From contig NZ_BAGD01000276.1 of NCBI RefSeq assembly GCF_000308635.1, positions 1 to 64,000 of the forward strand: a stretch of DNA of 64,000 nucleotides. Reading direction: 5' to 3'. Below, one piece after another: positions 50,025 through 59,820 of this stretch. The translations under genes and the position numbers were made by a program. The DNA comes from Nocardia otitidiscaviarum NBRC 14405. GTDB taxonomy: Bacteria; Actinomycetota; Actinomycetes; Mycobacteriales; Mycobacteriaceae. How positions within the stretch are numbered: the first letter of the stretch is position 1; every line of letters starts with the position of its first letter. Under the pieces are notes generated by a model. It made no database searches. It saw nothing but the letters and a program-made list of their open reading frames with translations, and had not been told where the DNA came from.

Positions 50025-50945
50025 CTACCCGGTGGTGCCGTAGCAGGCGGTGTCGGCGAGCACCGTATCGATGGGAGTGGGGGACAGGTCGAAGGTGCGC
50101 TGGGTCAGGGTCGAGTCGAGGACATCGGGATGTTCCAGCGAGTAGAACATCTCGATCATCTCCGCCGAGATGGGGTCGCCCGCCCCAGCCCACGCCAGCG
50201 CGGTCAGCGACATCGGAACCAGTTGCGGCACAGGGGCGTTGGTCAGCTTCGCGAGACGCTCGACGACGGCCCGCAGTGACATCACCGTCGACGGAACGTG
50301 CCAGGCCCGTCCCCAGGAACGCTCGTCGCGGGCGACGGTGGCCAGCGTCAGTGCGACATCGTCGACGAACGACCAGCTCTTCGGTACGTCCGGGTCGCCC
50401 GGGTAGCTGGCGGGTTCCCCGGCGATCACATTGCGCGTCACCAGGAAATTGAACAGCGATCCGGCGTCTCGACCCAGGTAGTCCGAGGCACGTACCTCGG
50501 TGACGCGCACCCGGCCCGCCTCGTGCGCGGCGAGCGCGTCGAGCCACATGCGCGCTCGCACAGCACCTTTCACCGCGATCGGGGACATGGGCAGCTCCTC
50601 GGTCATGGGCCCGTCCACCCGGCCGTAGCCGTAGGTATTACTGAGCGACACGTAGTTCGCGCCCGTGCGTTCGGCCGCGGCGAGCACGCCCGCGGCGATG
50701 GGCGGAAAGTCCGTGGGCCATCGGTCGTAGGCGGGCCAGGTGGTGTTGATCAGGGTCTGTGCGCCCGCGGTCAACGCGGTGAGCCCGTCGGCGTCGGTGG
50801 TGTCGGCAACCACCTTGTCGATCAACGGATGGTCGGGCCCGAGCCCGCGTCGGCTGACCAGCCGCACCTGCTCGCCTGCTTCGGCCAGCAGTAGAGCGGT
50901 GCGGCTCCCCGTGCTACCGGCACCAGCGACGACATGCAGAGACAT
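50025..50945 (-). CDS. NAD(P)-dependent epimerase/dehydratase-type protein
   Basis: 306-residue extended-SDR/NmrA-like Rossmann protein. Cofactor loop VVAGAGSTGSRTALLL, then ANYVSLSNTYGYG. No YxxxK was found at the usual place, so activity may be atypical. It is divergent from the GlxA-type regulator at 51056, which may control it. Substrate unknown. Confidence 0.8.
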   Translation of the reverse strand: MSLHVVAGAGSTGSRTALLLAEAGEQVRLVSRRGLGPDHPLIDKVVADTTDADGLTALTAGAQTLINTTWPAYDRWPTDFPPIAAGVLAAAERTGANYVSLSNTYGYGRVDGPMTEELPMSPIAVKGAVRARMWLDALAAHEAGRVRVTEVRASDYLGRDAGSLFNFLVTRNVIAGEPASYPGDPDVPKSWSFVDDVALTLATVARDERSWGRAWHVPSTVMSLRAVVERLAKLTNAPVPQLVPMSLTALAWAGAGDPISAEMIEMFYSLEHPDVLDSTLTQRTFDLSPTPIDTVLADTACYGTTG

Positions 50946-51055
50946 TGCTTTCCTCCTCGGCTCGAGCCACCCCGGCGGCGGTCCGCAACCGACTGTGCCC
51001 GGCCCGAAACGCGTACGGTAGTGGCCTGAATGCCGTACATCCCAAGGATCGAGCC

Positions 51056-51997
51056 ATGCACCGCGTCGTCGTTCTCGCAGTCCCCCCGGTGACCACCTTC
51101 GACCTCGCTATTCCCGAAATGGTCTTTCCCGCAGTACGGGTCGCCGGCGAACCGGTGTACGACGTCGTGGTGTGCACCGCCGATCCGGGCATCGTGCCCG
51201 CATTCGTGGGACGCGATGTCGTGATCAGCGCGGGCCTGGACCGGCTCGAGGCGGCCGATACCGTGATCGTCACCGGCACCGGCGCCCACGTGGACGGCGA
51301 CCCGCGTGTCCTGGCCGCCCTCCGCGCGGCCGCCGCCGCGGGCACTCGCATCGCCTCCATCTGCACCGGAGCTTTCGTCCTGGCGCAGGCAGGTCTTCTC
51401 GACGGGCGTCCCGCGACCACGTACTGGCAGTACTCGACCCGGATGAGTGAGCTCTTTCCCGCGGTACGGCTGCAACCGGATGTGCTCTTCGTCGACGACG
51501 GCCAGATCCTCACCTCGGCCGGATTGGCCGCCGGGCTGGACCTGTGCGTACACATCGTGCGCCGCGATCACGGCGCGGCCGTGGCCAACGCGGTGGCGCG
51601 TCTGGCCGTGGTCGCGCCCATTCGCCCCGGCGGCCAGGCACAGTTCATCGAAACGCCCCTCCCGCCGGAGACAGGGATCTCACTGGCCGAAACCCGCGCC
51701 TGGGCATCGGCGCGACTCGACGAACCGCTCACCCTGCGTGAGCTGGCGGCCCACGCCCACGTCAGTACCCGCACCCTCACCCGCCGCTTCCGTGCGGAAA
51801 CGGGATGCAGTCCGCTGCAATGGCTGCTGCACCAGCGCATCGACCGGGCGCGTGAACTGCTGGAGGTCACCGACCTACCCGTGCCCGAGGTGGCCCGCCG
51901 CTCCGGCCTGGGCACCGGAGAATCGCTGCGCCTGCACCTGATGAAACGGCACGGCCTGACCCCCAGCGCCTACCGCACCGCATTCAGCCGCCGCTGA
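51056..51997 (+). CDS. GlxA-family AraC regulator
   Basis: 313 residues. N-terminal DJ-1/PfpI-like domain (about 1-170; SICTGAFVLAQAGLLDG with the nucleophile-elbow Cys) and C-terminal AraC HTH (about 215-310; LRELAAHAHVSTRTLTRRFR, RSGLGTGESLRLHLMKR). ATG at 51056 follows a plausible -10 TACGGT (51014-51019). Divergent partner of the epimerase-like gene. Confidence 0.9.
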   Translation: MHRVVVLAVPPVTTFDLAIPEMVFPAVRVAGEPVYDVVVCTADPGIVPAFVGRDVVISAGLDRLEAADTVIVTGTGAHVDGDPRVLAALRAAAAAGTRIASICTGAFVLAQAGLLDGRPATTYWQYSTRMSELFPAVRLQPDVLFVDDGQILTSAGLAAGLDLCVHIVRRDHGAAVANAVARLAVVAPIRPGGQAQFIETPLPPETGISLAETRAWASARLDEPLTLRELAAHAHVSTRTLTRRFRAETGCSPLQWLLHQRIDRARELLEVTDLPVPEVARRSGLGTGESLRLHLMKRHGLTPSAYRTAFSRR

Positions 51998-52128
51998 GCA
52001 TCGTCCCCTTCGGGCCGGAAAACCATCGCCCACGAGGTGGCGCGGCACCGGCCGACCGCGACCGTGAATCGTCTACTTCACCCTGCTCGGGTGAGGCCGA
52101 TCCAGCGGCGGGATCGCAGACTTCCGCT

Positions 52129-54024
52129 ATGACTGCGACATCGAAACCGGCATCCGAGTCCGTTGTTCGCCAGCACCAGGAGTTACTGCGGCAGCTGCCC
52201 TTCTCCGATACTCGAGACTTCGACGACGCCACCCGGGGGTTGATCGGCCGACGCACGCCGAACGCGGTCACCGCGGCCGATGGGACGGTGCTCTGGGACA
52301 ACGACACGTACTCCTTCCTCGACGGCGACGCTCCCGACACGGTCAACCCGAGTCTCTGGCGGCAGTCCCGGCTCGCGGCGGTCGACGGGCTGTTCGAGGT
52401 GGTGCCGGGGATCTACCAGGTGCGCGGCATGGATCTGTCGAACACCACTTTCGTCGAGGGCGACGCGGGCGTCATCGTGGTCGACACCCTGCTGTCGGTC
52501 GAGACCGGCCGCGCGGCGTTGGAGCTGTACCGGCAGCACCGTGGCGACCGCCCGATCAAGGCGATCATCTACACGCACTCCCATGCCGACCACTTCGGCG
52601 GCACAAGGGGATTCGTGTCTCAGGAACAGGTCGACGACGGGTCGGTGCAGATCCTCGCGCCCGAGGGCTTCCTCGAGCACGCGGTGTCGGAGAACGTGTA
52701 CGCGGGAATCGCGATGAACCGCCGTGCTGCCTATATGTACGGCGCCGCCCTCGCCCGCGGTCCACAAGGTCAGGTCGGGGCCGGGCTCGGCCAGACGGTT
52801 TCCACCGGAACCGTCTCGCTCATCGCGCCCACCGACATCATCACCACCACCGGTCACGAGGAAACCATCGACGGGGTGCGGATGGTGTTCCAGATGGCGC
52901 CGGATACCGAGGCCCCCTCGGAGATGCTGATCTACTTCCCCGACTTCAAGGCCCTGTGCGCGGCCGAGGACGCGACGCACACCTTCCACAATCTGCTGAC
53001 GCTGCGCGGCGCGGTCGTGCGCGACCCGCACGGATGGGCCAACTACATCACCGAGACCATCGACCTGTTCGGCGACGAGGTCGAAGTCGTATTCGCCTCA
53101 CATCACTGGCCGGTCTGGGACAACGAGCGGGTGCGGGCCTTCCTGTCCACCCAGCGCGACCTGTACGCCTACGTGCACGACCAGACGCTGAGGTTGATGA
53201 ACAAGGGCCTCACCGGCCCGGAGATCGCCGAAGAGATCCAGTTGCCCCCGTCGCTCGAGAACGCGTGGAGCGCCCACGGTTACTACGGGTCGGTCAGCCA
53301 CAATGTCAAGGCGGTCTACCAGCGCTATCTCGGCTGGTTCGACGGCAATCCGGCCAGCCTGTGGGAGCACACCCCGGTAGAGCAGTCCAAGCGTTATGTG
53401 GACTTCATGGGCGGTGCCGACGCGGTCGTCGCCAAGGCCCGCGAATCCTTCGACGCGGGCGACTTCCGCTGGGTCGCACAGGTTCTCAACCACGTCATGT
53501 TCGCCCAGCCGGACCACGCCCAAGCCCGCGAACTCCTCGCCGACACCTACGAACAGCTCGGATACGGCGCGGAGAACGGCACCTGGCGCAGCTTCTACCT
53601 CTCCGGCGCGACCGAACTGCGCGACGGACGGTTCGGCACCCCCACCGAGACCACCGCGCCCGACGTCATCAACAACCTCTCGCCGACGATGCTCTTCGAT
53701 GCCATCGCGATCCAGATCGACGGACCGAAGGCGTGGGACGAGAAACTGTCGATCGACATCGTGCTCACCGATACCGACCAGCGCTATCGCCTGTGGCTGG
53801 CCAACGGGGTGCTGACCTACAGCGGCCGTCCACAGCGCGGCACGGCCGATGCCACGCTGACCACCACCCGCCGGAGCCTCCCGATGCTGGTACTCGGCGG
53901 ACTGTCCGCGGACAATCTCGCGAACTCCGGCAGCGAGCTCACCGGAGATACGTCGGTCCTGCAACGTCTGGCCGCGGTGCTCGACCCCGGCGACAAGAAC
54001 TTCGCGATCGTCACCCCGGACTAG
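52129..54024 (+). CDS. Alkyl/aryl sulfatase, metallo-beta-lactamase fold (SdsA type)
   Basis: 631 residues. N-terminal MBL domain with the zinc motif THSHADHFGG and HHWPVWDN region, central helical dimerisation domain (YVDFMGGADAVVAKARESF) and C-terminal SCP2-like domain (DIVLTDTDQRYRLWLANGVL). This is the full layout of SDS-hydrolysing alkylsulfatases, which release sulfate from primary alkyl sulfates. No signal peptide is visible. Convergent with a SulP transporter, which fits sulfate scavenging or handling. Confidence 0.92.
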   Translation: MTATSKPASESVVRQHQELLRQLPFSDTRDFDDATRGLIGRRTPNAVTAADGTVLWDNDTYSFLDGDAPDTVNPSLWRQSRLAAVDGLFEVVPGIYQVRGMDLSNTTFVEGDAGVIVVDTLLSVETGRAALELYRQHRGDRPIKAIIYTHSHADHFGGTRGFVSQEQVDDGSVQILAPEGFLEHAVSENVYAGIAMNRRAAYMYGAALARGPQGQVGAGLGQTVSTGTVSLIAPTDIITTTGHEETIDGVRMVFQMAPDTEAPSEMLIYFPDFKALCAAEDATHTFHNLLTLRGAVVRDPHGWANYITETIDLFGDEVEVVFASHHWPVWDNERVRAFLSTQRDLYAYVHDQTLRLMNKGLTGPEIAEEIQLPPSLENAWSAHGYYGSVSHNVKAVYQRYLGWFDGNPASLWEHTPVEQSKRYVDFMGGADAVVAKARESFDAGDFRWVAQVLNHVMFAQPDHAQARELLADTYEQLGYGAENGTWRSFYLSGATELRDGRFGTPTETTAPDVINNLSPTMLFDAIAIQIDGPKAWDEKLSIDIVLTDTDQRYRLWLANGVLTYSGRPQRGTADATLTTTRRSLPMLVLGGLSADNLANSGSELTGDTSVLQRLAAVLDPGDKNFAIVTPD

Positions 54025-54076
54025 ACACACCTCGACGCCGCGATCCACGGAGGCCGTCTAAGACTGGACGGGAAGC

Positions 54077-55804
54077 CTAGTCGCCGTCGCGGGCGGGTCC
54101 GGTGTGCTCGGGCAGGTCGGCGACGGCGGCGCTGATGGTCGGATACACCGGTACCGCCCGGTTTCCGGTGTCGGCGGAGCGGAGTTCGTCGCCGAACTGG
54201 CCGATCGACCGCGCGATCCGGAAGTCGATGCGGCGACGGGCGAGGCTGTCGCGGAGGTCGGTGAGCATGGTTGCCGCGCTGACGTCGATGGTCGGAGAGG
54301 TTTCGGCGTCGAGCACGACGAGCCGGGTCGCATCGGTGCACATGCGCTCGATGTGCTCCCGCACGTAATCGGCATTGGCGAAGAACAGCCCGGATTCCAC
54401 GCGCACGACCAGCACGTCGGCGCGCCGGGGCAGGTCCGGGTGACGATCGGCGTCCAGCCACAGCGTTCCCTGCGCGGCCAACGCCGTCACGTGCGGTTGG
54501 GAGGCCCGGTAGACGAGCAGCACCATGGAGATGCCGATGCCGATCAGCAGTCCGGGCAGAGTGTCGAACAGCAGCACGCCGAGCATGGCCGCCACCGCGG
54601 CGGTGAAGTCCGCGCGGGCGGCTTTGCCGTAGATGCTGCCCAGCCGGTCGGTCCAGACCCGATAGAGCCTGCGCAGTGCCGCGATATCGACCAGCTCGAT
54701 CACCGCGGCGATCACCACACCGGCCAGCGTGGCCTCGGGCAGCTTCTCGAACAGACCGGTCAGAAACAGCAGTGTCAGCGCGGTCAGTGCCGCGACGATC
54801 AGGCCGCTCATCTGTGTCTTGGCACCCGCCGAGCCGTTGACGGCCGTCTTGGACAGGCTGCCGTTCACCACCATTCCCGAGCTGAGACCCGCACCCAGGT
54901 TCGCCGCACCCATGCCGAACAGCTCCCGATTGGGATCCACGGTGTAACCCGCTGTGGCCGCATAGGTTTTCGCCGCGCCCAACCCCTCGGCGAATCCGAT
55001 CAACAGCACCCCGACCGCGGGACCGAGCAGGTCCAGATAGTCGTGTAAGCTCAGGCCGTCGGGTGGTCCGACAGTGGGCAGGCCCGCGTCGATATGCCCG
55101 ACGATATCGACGCCGTGGTCGTCCAGGTGCAGGGCGGCGACGGCGAGGATCCCGAGCAGCACGGCCAGCAGCGATCCGGGCACCAGCGGCAGCCAGCGGC
55201 GAAATCCTAGGACCACGACGAGGCTGAGCGCACCGAGCAGCGCTGTCCGCCAGTTGATCTCGCCCAGGTGGGTGATGACTCCCCAGGCTTGTTCGAAGAA
55301 GTCCCCGTCGCGCTTGTCGATGCCGAGCAGTTTCGGAACCTGTCCGATGATGATCGTCAATGCCAGGCCGACGATGAAGCCCTTGAGTACGGGCTCGGAG
55401 ATGAAATTGGCCACGAACCCGAGCCGGGCCAGTCCGGCCAGCAAGCCGACCACGCCGGTCGCGATGGCCAGAGCGGTCGACAGCGCGATGTACCGGCCGC
55501 CGTCGGAGCCCGCGAGCGGGGTGATGATCGCCGCCGACAGCGCCGCGGTCGCCGACATCGGCCCGACAACCAGGTGCCGGGAACTGCCCGCCAATGCGTA
55601 GAGCACCAGCGCCGGCAGCGCCGCGTACAGTCCCGCGACCGGCGGGACGCCCGCGATCGACGCGTAGGCCAGCGCCTCCGGCACCAGGACCGCCCAGACG
55701 GTGAGGCCCGCGATCGCGTCGGCGCGCAGCCACCGCGAGCGGTACCCCTGCAACGACTGAAACACCGGCCATGCCATGGCTGCCATCCGTTCTCGTGCGG
55801 GCAT
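54077..55804 (-). CDS. SulP-family anion transporter with STAS domain
   Basis: About 575 residues. Ten to twelve membrane segments with ASIAGVPPVAGLYAALPAL and GGRYIALSTALAIATG, and a C-terminal STAS domain (RRADVLVVRVESGLFFANADYVREHI, VLDAETSPTIDVSAATML). Family members move sulfate, bicarbonate or other anions. The start is uncertain: ATG codons at 55804, 55786 and 55777 are all possible; the first is given. Faces the alkylsulfatase gene. Confidence 0.88.
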   Translation of the reverse strand: MPARERMAAMAWPVFQSLQGYRSRWLRADAIAGLTVWAVLVPEALAYASIAGVPPVAGLYAALPALVLYALAGSSRHLVVGPMSATAALSAAIITPLAGSDGGRYIALSTALAIATGVVGLLAGLARLGFVANFISEPVLKGFIVGLALTIIIGQVPKLLGIDKRDGDFFEQAWGVITHLGEINWRTALLGALSLVVVLGFRRWLPLVPGSLLAVLLGILAVAALHLDDHGVDIVGHIDAGLPTVGPPDGLSLHDYLDLLGPAVGVLLIGFAEGLGAAKTYAATAGYTVDPNRELFGMGAANLGAGLSSGMVVNGSLSKTAVNGSAGAKTQMSGLIVAALTALTLLFLTGLFEKLPEATLAGVVIAAVIELVDIAALRRLYRVWTDRLGSIYGKAARADFTAAVAAMLGVLLFDTLPGLLIGIGISMVLLVYRASQPHVTALAAQGTLWLDADRHPDLPRRADVLVVRVESGLFFANADYVREHIERMCTDATRLVVLDAETSPTIDVSAATMLTDLRDSLARRRIDFRIARSIGQFGDELRSADTGNRAVPVYPTISAAVADLPEHTGPARDGD

Positions 55805-56014
55805 CGGCCCGTGTTGGAGTGCACCGATGCCTGTGCGACCACGGCCCGCGCCCATCACCGGACACTGCCCACCGGCCACCGTAGGGCGGCGGGTGACGTC
55901 GGCCGCTCACCTGATCCGGGTGAATTCGACGGTCGCCCAGCCGCTCGTGTGCGGCACGGCCCTGCCCCTTTTCATTCGATTCGGGTGAGTTGCCGGTCCG
56001 TGCAGGTGGGCACC

Positions 56015-56215
56015 ATGGTCGATATGACCGAGCACCCTCGGACTGGCGGTCGCCGATACCCGGAGGTAGATCGGGCTTACCTCGGCACGGCCGAAACCTT
56101 CGACCGCGCGATGGGCGACTTCGCCCTCGCCTACGCCGATCAGACCGCCGAGGACCACCGGGCGCTCGCGCGAGCCATCGAAGCCGGACGAGTGGAGGCG
56201 GCCACGGAATCCTGA
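56015..56215 (+). pseudogene. C-terminal remnant of a DUF2252 protein
   Basis: 66 codons whose second half (TFDRAMGDFALAYADQTAED, then RALARAIEAGRVEA) reads like the extreme C-terminus of DUF2252 proteins, normally 400-450 residues. Nothing upstream in any frame continues the family. The ATG at 56015 has AGGTGGG before it, so a short peptide may still be made. It points to a deletion at this spot between the SulP and TetR genes. Confidence 0.6.
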
Positions 56216-56339
56216 CCTCCGCGCCGATTCACTCACCGCGTGTGAGGTGCCCCCATCCGCAACTCCCGTAGCGTCGCGCTCCACCATCGTCCTGGGCTGA
56301 CCTCCGTCGGCGTCGGTCGAATGATCCTTAGCCGGACCA

Positions 56340-56954
56340 TCAGTCCTGGTCCGGGTCGACTGCCACGACCCCGCCGACCAACGTCCATACCGCCGCGATC
56401 GTCTCATCGAGGGAGAGACCGGATTCCTCCCTCAACTCGATGAATGCCTCGAGACTGGTCAGTAGGTGGAGCATGGCGGCGGCGCGTCCGGGATCTGGTT
56501 CGCGGAGCGCGCCGACTTCGTCGAGCCGGAGCGCCAGCGATTCCAGGGAACGACGCTGAAAGGTGCGCTGGGTCTCGATCAGTGGCCGGACTTCTGGTTC
56601 CAGTACGACAACTGCGCGCAGGTGCCGCTGGATGCCGCCCCACCGTTCCCAGACCCGGCAACTGGCTCTCACGAGCGTCTCCAATGACCGCATCGGGTCC
56701 TCGACGTCGAGCGCCGCCCGAAGTTCGTGGATCTCGGGACTGTCTCCGCAGCGGGTGTTGAGCGCCTCGAGTACCCCGAGCCGAGATCCGAAGCGGCTGA
56801 ACAACGTTGCCCTCGCGACGCCGGCCTCCCGGGCGATGTCCTCCATGGTGAGGGTGTGGAAACGACCTTCGTGAACGGCGGTTTCGGCCGCCGCGAGCAC
56901 ACGCTCGACAGTGTCGGAACGGACGGGCGCGCGCGTGTAGCGACGGGTGGTCAT
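56340..56954 (-). CDS. TetR-family regulator
   Basis: 204 residues. HTH at about 15-60 (AAAETAVHEGRFHTLTMEDI, AREAGVARATLFSRFGSR) and a helical ligand domain with few conserved residues. Divergent from the HELAH protein gene at 57055, with two inverted repeats between them, so it most likely represses both itself and that gene. Confidence 0.9.
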   Translation of the reverse strand: MTTRRYTRAPVRSDTVERVLAAAETAVHEGRFHTLTMEDIAREAGVARATLFSRFGSRLGVLEALNTRCGDSPEIHELRAALDVEDPMRSLETLVRASCRVWERWGGIQRHLRAVVVLEPEVRPLIETQRTFQRRSLESLALRLDEVGALREPDPGRAAAMLHLLTSLEAFIELREESGLSLDETIAAVWTLVGGVVAVDPDQD

Positions 56955-56975
56955 GTCCTCAGCGTAGAGCGCGCG

Positions 56976-57022
56976 TTGACAATGTCAGACTGTGGGTCCA
57001 GACTAAGAATCTGGACTCACAG
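56976..57022. promoter_or_regulatory. Two palindromes between the TetR and HELAH genes
   Basis: TTGACA at 56976 opens a small repeat TGAC-AAT-GTCA (56977-56987). It is followed by a long inverted repeat, CTGTGGGTCCAGA (56990-57002) and TCTGGACTCACAG (57010-57022), 13-base arms with one mismatch and a 7-base gap. Size and place fit a TetR operator overlapping the plus-strand promoter. Confidence 0.6.
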
Positions 57023-57054
57023 TCCAGGCAGCGGGACTCCAAAGGAGACATGCC

Positions 57055-57879
57055 ATGGCCACCGTCATTTCCACCGGGCTGACTACTGTCGAGGATGGTC
57101 GGATTCCTGTCCTGGCCAGCGATGGTGTCGAAAGTGTCGCGCGGCAGGTGCTCGCGCGGGCTGCGAGGTCGCTCGATCACCTGGCGGGAGTCCTGGCTTT
57201 CGCTCCCCGTGTCGAGGTCAAAGTGCTGTCATCCACCGACTGGCACGCACACGCGACCTTCCCGGTCTACGGGATGCCGCATTTCGCCGATGAATACACA
57301 CTCGTGGTGGCCGGCGAGCAGAACGATTTCTGGTTGGCGTTTGTGCCGCAGGTGGGGGCGTGGGTACCCGCTGGGCTGGAGCGCTTGCGCGCCGTATACG
57401 GCGACCTGGACGGGGCCTGGCGGCTCGGCCGGTTCTTCGACCTTCTCGCGATTCACGAGTTGGCTCACCTGTTTCATCTACAGGCTGATCGTGAGTTTCC
57501 ACGCCTGTGGCTACGCGAGTTGTTCGCGAACCTGTGCCTGCACTCCGCCATGGTGGCAACCGAGCACGCCGCGCTGACCGACCTCCGCACCTTCCCCGCG
57601 GTGGTGGCGTCGATCGATTCGATGCGCTTGGATCATCGATCGTTGGCCGATTTCGAGCGTCTCTACGCGGAGGTTGGTCCGGTCAACTACGGCTGGTACC
57701 AATCGCGGCTGCACGTGGCGGCCGAATCGCTGTACGACCTCGGCGGAAATGCGCTGCTACGCCGAGTGTGGGACGAACTGCCGCGCCTGGACACAAGCGT
57801 GTCCGATACGGAACTGGTGAAATGCCTCGACGGAATACATCCCGAACTGGCCGAGCTGATGATCAATTGGCCCAGCTGA
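57055..57879 (+). CDS. Putative zinc-metallopeptidase-like protein with HELAH motif
   Basis: 274 residues, no family recognised. The zincin-type motif HELAH lies in LLAIHELAHLFHLQ, and a downstream Glu in LRELFANLCLHSAM could be the third ligand. There is no signal peptide or membrane segment, so it acts in the cytosol if active. GGAGA lies 6 bases before the ATG. Regulation by the divergent TetR protein is likely. Peptidase function is inferred from the motif only. Confidence 0.7.
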   Translation: MATVISTGLTTVEDGRIPVLASDGVESVARQVLARAARSLDHLAGVLAFAPRVEVKVLSSTDWHAHATFPVYGMPHFADEYTLVVAGEQNDFWLAFVPQVGAWVPAGLERLRAVYGDLDGAWRLGRFFDLLAIHELAHLFHLQADREFPRLWLRELFANLCLHSAMVATEHAALTDLRTFPAVVASIDSMRLDHRSLADFERLYAEVGPVNYGWYQSRLHVAAESLYDLGGNALLRRVWDELPRLDTSVSDTELVKCLDGIHPELAELMINWPS

Positions 57880-58276
57880 CCCCATGGACGCAGCTTGCGC
57901 GGTACCAGGTGATGAGAGACAGCTGGACGATCCGAACGTTACCGTTGAGGTCGATGCGGCTGAGGCGCTGGCGCGCCACGGCGGGACCGATGGTCTGCCG
58001 AGGCGATGATGGTGATTCCGACTTCGTCGCTTATAAATTGAACGAACTCAACGCGACACAGGTTGTCAAAGTGTTCGAGATCGCTGATTCGATCGGAGTG
58101 GACAGGCTATCGACGAACCAGAAGCTCGGAGTCGATGATGTCCGCGAGGTTGGCGGTGACGTTCGCCGGTACCAAGCGTGATGAACTCTGAGCTTCTCGA
58201 CTGGAGTGTGAATTCGGTAGTCGTGCCGCCGCGAATGCGGTAGGTGATCAGCATCGAAGGTGCGTTGGTCGGTCGG
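57880..58276. other. 397-base stretch without a supported gene
   Basis: Lower GC than its neighbours. A plus-strand frame ending at 58181 (DSDFVAYKLNELNATQVVKV) has no good start and no recognised family. A minus-strand frame (58066-58254) is equally weak. It may be decayed coding sequence or a spacer; I see no hairpin or promoter that I would defend. Confidence 0.3.
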
Positions 58277-59098
58277 TCATCGTCGTCGGCGGTTGGCGTG
58301 GAAGCGATGGTCGCGCTCGACCAGCCGAGCGATTTCGGCGCAGTCGCCCGGAGTCAGGTGTGAGGAGAGGTGCCTGATCGTATTCAGGAGCAGGTGGGGG
58401 TGGGTGCCGACGAAATCGACCGCGGGGTTCGCTACTTCGACGAGTTGGGCGTGCTCGTGCATGAGCATGACCGCGGTGTGAACTGCGATCTGATGCCCCT
58501 GCCGCGTCAGCCATGCCTCCAGCTCGTGCGCGATCTGGCCGACCTGCTGGGGCCAGCTGCGGCCGCCGCCGTCGACGGCCCATTCGGATTCGTACAGATT
58601 CCCGCGTGCGCTGATATTCTGGAACCACCACTGGTCGCCGACCGCGTGTAGCAGAACTCGGCGGCGCTTGACCTCGATGGCCCAGACTCCGTCGGGTCCG
58701 ATCAGCACGCTGTCGGTCTCACCGCGCCGGTTTCGGTAGCCGCGCAGCATGACCCACGCGTCGGACAGGGCCGACAGGCTCCAGGCCAGCAGGTCCTCAC
58801 CGTACGCACCCGCCCCGTGCTGCCGCATCCGGCCGTATGCCTGCTGCGTGCTGTAGTCCGCCCACGCCACCTGCTGTGCCGCCTGGCCGACGTGGTGCTG
58901 TGCGGCTTCCTCGGCCTCGGTGGGGACGGCCAGTATCCGCTTCCAGAAGGGTTTGGCGCGTTTGGCGGTCTCCCACTCGGTCTGTGCCTGCGCGTAATAG
59001 CTGTGCCAGGCAGCCTGATTCGCCGCGGTCTCGTCGAGTTGCTGTTCGGAGAGCCGCAACTGCTCGCCGATGTGGTCGGACAGCACCATGATTCGCAT
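58277..59098 (-). CDS. NERD-domain protein
   Basis: 273 residues. N-terminal helical, coiled-coil-like region (SEQQLDETAANQAAWHSYYA), then a nuclease-related domain at about 110-200 with GAYGEDLLAWSLSAL, GETDSVLIGPDGVWAIEVK, the latter giving the D-x(n)-ExK residues of the restriction-like fold. NERD proteins are probably nucleases or DNA-handling proteins; some occur in defence islands. The ATG at 59098 (MRIMVLSDHI) is favoured; the frame stays open upstream to a TTG at 59218. The His/Arg-rich tail (HRFHANRRRR) is unusual. Confidence 0.75.
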   Translation of the reverse strand: MRIMVLSDHIGEQLRLSEQQLDETAANQAAWHSYYAQAQTEWETAKRAKPFWKRILAVPTEAEEAAQHHVGQAAQQVAWADYSTQQAYGRMRQHGAGAYGEDLLAWSLSALSDAWVMLRGYRNRRGETDSVLIGPDGVWAIEVKRRRVLLHAVGDQWWFQNISARGNLYESEWAVDGGGRSWPQQVGQIAHELEAWLTRQGHQIAVHTAVMLMHEHAQLVEVANPAVDFVGTHPHLLLNTIRHLSSHLTPGDCAEIARLVERDHRFHANRRRR

Positions 59099-59323
59099 CG
59101 TGACCAGCCCCCTGCGCACGGCTACCGCATCCAGCATGACCGATCCGCCGACCACAGGCGCGGCGAATGCGCCGGATTCCAGCAATTCGAACAACGTCGA
59201 ATCCTCTGGCTCGAACAATCAACGGCTACACCGTCGAGATTCGCGGCGCCACGATCTGTGGCGTCCTCGAGATCGGCACCGCGTACATTCCGTGACATAT
59301 CGCAAGAACCTCCTGGAGAACCG

Positions 59324-59692
59324 ATGAGTGTCACACCGATTCAGCCTCGGGCTCTGACCGACCTGGAGTGCGGCGTCATCGCCAAACTACTGGCCACAGG
59401 AAGGTCAGGCGCGCATGACTATCTGCGTCAAATTCCGGATGCGCAGATCGTCGCGACCTGGGGTATCGGTTCGCCCAGCGTCGATGTGGTGGTTCCGGCC
59501 GACGTGGTGGCCGCATCGGATTCGGCGGATGGGATCTTCGCCAGCGGAGCGGTCACCGATAGCGGAGAGGAGCCGATCGGCGAGGTCATTCTTTGGGTCG
59601 AGCATGGCAGGCTCAGCGGAATCGAGTACGCCTGGTACACCGACGAGCGCCCGCCGACGCTGCCCGAGCCGTCGCAGATCGAGGTCTTGTAA
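59324..59692 (+). CDS. Small conserved actinobacterial protein, unknown function
   Basis: 122 residues, acidic, no membrane segment. The stretch PIGEVILWVEHGRLSGIEYA followed by WYTDERPPTLPEP is familiar from unnamed actinobacterial proteins that often lie near toxin-immunity or type VII loci, but I cannot name a family. CTGGAGAA lies upstream of the ATG. An immunity role is only a possibility. Confidence 0.6.
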   Translation: MSVTPIQPRALTDLECGVIAKLLATGRSGAHDYLRQIPDAQIVATWGIGSPSVDVVVPADVVAASDSADGIFASGAVTDSGEEPIGEVILWVEHGRLSGIEYAWYTDERPPTLPEPSQIEVL

Positions 59693-59820
59693 GGCTCCGC
59701 CTCCGCAACGCTCCTCGGGCCGCCCGTACATCCGGATAGCAGCTGGGCCGAGACTTGGAACACCAGCACACGATCGCATCCGCGGTCGTGGAATGCGACC
59801 GACTGAGACGGAACAGCCCT

